From contig DUGC01000031.1 in NCBI GenBank assembly GCA_013331625.1, forward strand, positions 291-6,759: DNA of 6,469 nucleotides, given 5' to 3'. The DNA comes from Candidatus Iainarchaeum sp. (GTDB lineage: Archaea; Iainarchaeota; Iainarchaeia; Iainarchaeales; Iainarchaeaceae). Positions 4,425-6,469 of this stretch are shown here, piece by piece (positions within the stretch are counted from its first letter, which is position 1; every line of letters begins with the position of its first letter). Under the pieces are notes generated by a model, which saw only the letters and a program-made list of their open reading frames with translations, was not told where the DNA came from and made no database searches. The translations under genes were made by a program, and so were the position numbers.

Positions 4425-6104
4425 ATGGACCAGCAGCATCTCGACCGGCTTTGCGGCCTTAAGGATACTGTTGCAAAAAACCACCACGATTCAAACCCCT
4501 CAATGATTGAGCAGGCGTTTTTCTTTTCAATGAATGCGCACCACAACCAGAAAAGGGAATCTGGGGAGCCGTATTTTATCCATCCTCTTGCAGTAGCTGA
4601 AATGGTGGCGGAAAACGGCCTTGACGACACGCTTGTAGCAAAGGCCCTGATGCATGATGTTATCGAGGATACAAAGGTTGACAGCGCGCAGATAAGGCTC
4701 AAATTCGGGAAGGACATTTACAGCATTATAGACGGCCTCACAAAGCTAGACAAGGCCGCATTCCGCTCAAGGCAGGAGCACTCGACTGCAAGCACGATCA
4801 AGACCATCCGCGCGGCATCACATGACATCAGGGTCATGGCACTAAAGCTCTTTGACAAGCTCCACAACATGAGGACAATTGGCCACCTTGCACCTGACAA
4901 GCAGAAAAGGATTGCCGCCGACTGCCTTACAGTCTATACACCGCTGGCGCACCAGCTTGGGATGCATAAGCTAAAATATGAGTTCGAAGACCTCTGCTTT
5001 GCTACCCTTGAGCCGAAAAAATTCTCCGAGACGAGGGCAAAAGCCGGGCAAATGCGCAAGGAAAAGTCAGCCGACATCTCAAAGGCCATTGATGCCCTCA
5101 GGCCAAAGCTTTTGCATGCGCGCTTTGAGGAGAAAATTAAATCATTCTATTCAATTTACAGCAAAATGATTGCGCAAAACAAGCAGGTAAAAGAACTCAA
5201 TGACACCCTTATACTCAAAATTATCGTGCCTGAAAAGGAGGACTGCTATGCCGCGCTCGGAATTGTGCACAGCACGTTCAAACCAATCCCCGGAAAATTT
5301 AAGGATTTTATAGCAATCCCTGAGCATGGCATCTACCGCTCTTTGCACACACAGGTCATTGGCCCATCAAAAAAGCCGGTAAAAGTTTACATTTTTTCAC
5401 GGGAAATGGACCAAATTGCAGACCAGGGGGTACTGTATCTGCTTAAAAAAGCCCGTGAAAATGAGGCAGTCATCAGGTCGATTTCAAACCGCTTCCTCAA
5501 GGTCGATTCCTCAGGCATCAGCGATGGCGAGGACCTCGCAGGGCAGCTGGGCCTTGATTTCCACAACAGCGCCATGGTGGTTTTCAGCGAGGACGGGCAG
5601 GTCATGAACATACCGCTCGGCTCGACGGCACTAGACTTTGCATTCTTCCGCAACGAGAGGGGCGTCAAGAATGCCTCGAAAGCGGAAATCAACGGCAAAA
5701 TATCAAACCTCTGGTCGCCTTTAAACCCTGGCGACCGTGTGAAAATACATTATTCCCTCACGCGCCAGTTCAGCCCGAACTGGGCATCATTCGTGAACTC
5801 GGCGAAAGCAAAAAGGATAATCGAAAAGGAGATTGGAAAAAGCCACCTTGCCGCAAACAGCAAGCTCGCAAAGCTTATCATCGAGGCAGTAGACAGGCCA
5901 GGGCTCCTTGCCGCACAGGCTGAAATAATATCCAAAAACGGCCTCGACATGGAAGTCATAAGGGCAGTGTGCAGGGCTGACAAATCCACATGCTCAACCG
6001 AAATACTTGTAAGGAACAGCACGCACAAGGGCATACAAAAGGCCATCCGCAACCTTCGCGAGATGGAAGAGACGCTCAACCTGAGCGTTGAGTACATGGA
6101 ATAA
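4425..6104 (+). CDS. rel: RelA/SpoT homologue (RSH): intact (p)ppGpp hydrolase domain, degenerate synthetase
   Basis: A 559-aa cytoplasmic long-type RSH, shorter than the usual 700-750 aa. The N-terminal HD hydrolase domain (about 25-155), which cleaves pyrophosphate from (p)ppGpp, is complete: R44, H53-P, H77-D78, E81-D82, D144 and N148 fall at the same residue numbers as in Streptococcus Rel. The synthetase domain (about 225-340) keeps K239, S243, K247, D260, the KFKD motif (291-294), Y304 and H308. It has Lys237 for the usual Arg, Gly302 for Asn, and the metal-binding Glu of E-[IV]-Q-I-R-T is Lys320 within KVYIFS, so synthesis is probably lost. The TGS domain (about 383-445) is recognisable, but its tRNA-contacting His positions are Asn410 and Lys415. 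A linker like that after bacterial TGS follows, then a C-terminal ACT domain (about 482-559, IIEAVDRPGLLAAQAEI). The zinc-finger/conserved-Cys part is absent. The gene has its own promoter. RSH genes are rare in archaea, so an old transfer from bacteria is likely, although codon use matches the neighbours. Confidence 0.95.
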   Translation: MDQQHLDRLCGLKDTVAKNHHDSNPSMIEQAFFFSMNAHHNQKRESGEPYFIHPLAVAEMVAENGLDDTLVAKALMHDVIEDTKVDSAQIRLKFGKDIYSIIDGLTKLDKAAFRSRQEHSTASTIKTIRAASHDIRVMALKLFDKLHNMRTIGHLAPDKQKRIAADCLTVYTPLAHQLGMHKLKYEFEDLCFATLEPKKFSETRAKAGQMRKEKSADISKAIDALRPKLLHARFEEKIKSFYSIYSKMIAQNKQVKELNDTLILKIIVPEKEDCYAALGIVHSTFKPIPGKFKDFIAIPEHGIYRSLHTQVIGPSKKPVKVYIFSREMDQIADQGVLYLLKKARENEAVIRSISNRFLKVDSSGISDGEDLAGQLGLDFHNSAMVVFSEDGQVMNIPLGSTALDFAFFRNERGVKNASKAEINGKISNLWSPLNPGDRVKIHYSLTRQFSPNWASFVNSAKAKRIIEKEIGKSHLAANSKLAKLIIEAVDRPGLLAAQAEIISKNGLDMEVIRAVCRADKSTCSTEILVRNSTHKGIQKAIRNLREMEETLNLSVEYME

Positions 6105-6107
6105 GCT

Positions 6108-6469
6108 TCAAAAACCGGGCACTGAAAAAACAACTTCTTTTGCTGCGCGGCCATAGCTTACAATGCTGCACTGGCTGCATTCAGCTCCGTCCTTTAGTAT
6201 TTTTGGCGAATTGAAATTGGCATTGTAAAGCGTTATTGTAGCAGGCAAATTGAGCTGGGGCAGGCTGCTTTGGTTTAGCGTGATTTTGTTTTGTGAAATG
6301 CCGAGGCCTGCATCTATATCCAGCCTGTCATCTTCGCCATTTGTTGTTTTCACGAGCAGGATATTTTGATTTGTGTATGAAATTTTCCCGATATTTGAAA
6401 TCCCCAATTCAAGGTTCTGCATTCCATTGATGTCTGTTGCATTGAAATCAGGCCTGATGTCGAATTTTG
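6108..6469 (-). CDS. C-terminal end of a probable archaeal surface protein
   Basis: On the minus strand a frame is open from the window edge (6469) to a TGA at 6108-6110, showing 119 residues; the N-terminus lies beyond the window. A Met at 6422 is unlikely to be the start, since similar sequence (KFDIRPDFNATDING) continues upstream of it. The visible part is rich in Asn, Thr, Ser and alternating hydrophobic residues, as expected of beta-sandwich extracytoplasmic domains. Near the end comes ATITLYNANFN, then ILKDGAECSQCSIVSY, then VVFSVPGF at the terminus. From memory this arrangement (TITLY, I..DG..C...C...SY, then a final V-x-F strand) resembles modules of large secreted or S-layer-like proteins in DPANN and related archaea. 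The two Cys may form a disulfide. It ends 3 bp from the RSH stop, tail to tail. Confidence 0.7.
   Translation of the reverse strand, partial: KFDIRPDFNATDINGMQNLELGISNIGKISYTNQNILLVKTTNGEDDRLDIDAGLGISQNKITLNQSSLPQLNLPATITLYNANFNSPKILKDGAECSQCSIVSYGRAAKEVVFSVPGF

Noticed and set aside
4385..5698. Several minus-strand ORFs opposite the RSH gene
   Set aside because: All are shadows of the conserved HD, synthetase and TGS coding sequence, with no independent promoter or ribosome binding site.

Overview
The window most likely comes from an archaeon. The clearest sign is a tRNA-Arg gene split by a 175-nt intron at the canonical 37/38 site, with an exact bulge-helix-bulge (BHB) splice motif. Supporting signs are AT-rich TATA-like boxes 20-30 nt upstream of start codons that have almost no leader, and a surface-protein C-terminus of a style I associate with archaea. 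Short proteins, tight spacing and a DPANN-like flavour (Diapherotrites or Micrarchaeota type) are suggestive, but I cannot fix the lineage from sequence alone.

Layout, left to right. Positions 1-348 hold the 3' end of a multi-pass membrane protein that begins outside the window. Positions 508-1497 encode a 329-aa membrane-anchored or lipoprotein-like extracytoplasmic protein with its own promoter. Positions 1626-1875 are tRNA-Arg(UCU) with a hairpin-rich, repeat-like intron. Positions 1940-2554 encode a basic, AT-rich 204-aa protein of unknown function. It sits between the tRNA and argS (2557-4281, arginyl-tRNA synthetase) on the same strand, with 2 bp separating it from argS. Positions 4425-6104 encode a RelA/SpoT homologue (RSH) with its own promoter. 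Positions 6108-6469 on the minus strand hold the C-terminus of a large probable surface protein, convergent with the RSH gene and 3 bp from it.

How the genes relate: the middle of the window is a translation and stress theme. The tRNA-Arg and the enzyme that charges it lie in one co-oriented array, possibly partly co-transcribed, because no strong oligo-T terminator follows the tRNA. The RSH gene next door keeps every hydrolase residue I can name, but has lost several signature residues of its (p)ppGpp synthetase and tRNA-sensing TGS parts. I therefore read it as mainly an alarmone hydrolase.

The points most worth following are the inverted-repeat element inside the tRNA intron, the hydrolase-only look of the archaeal RSH, and the compositionally foreign ORF lodged between tRNA-Arg and argS.
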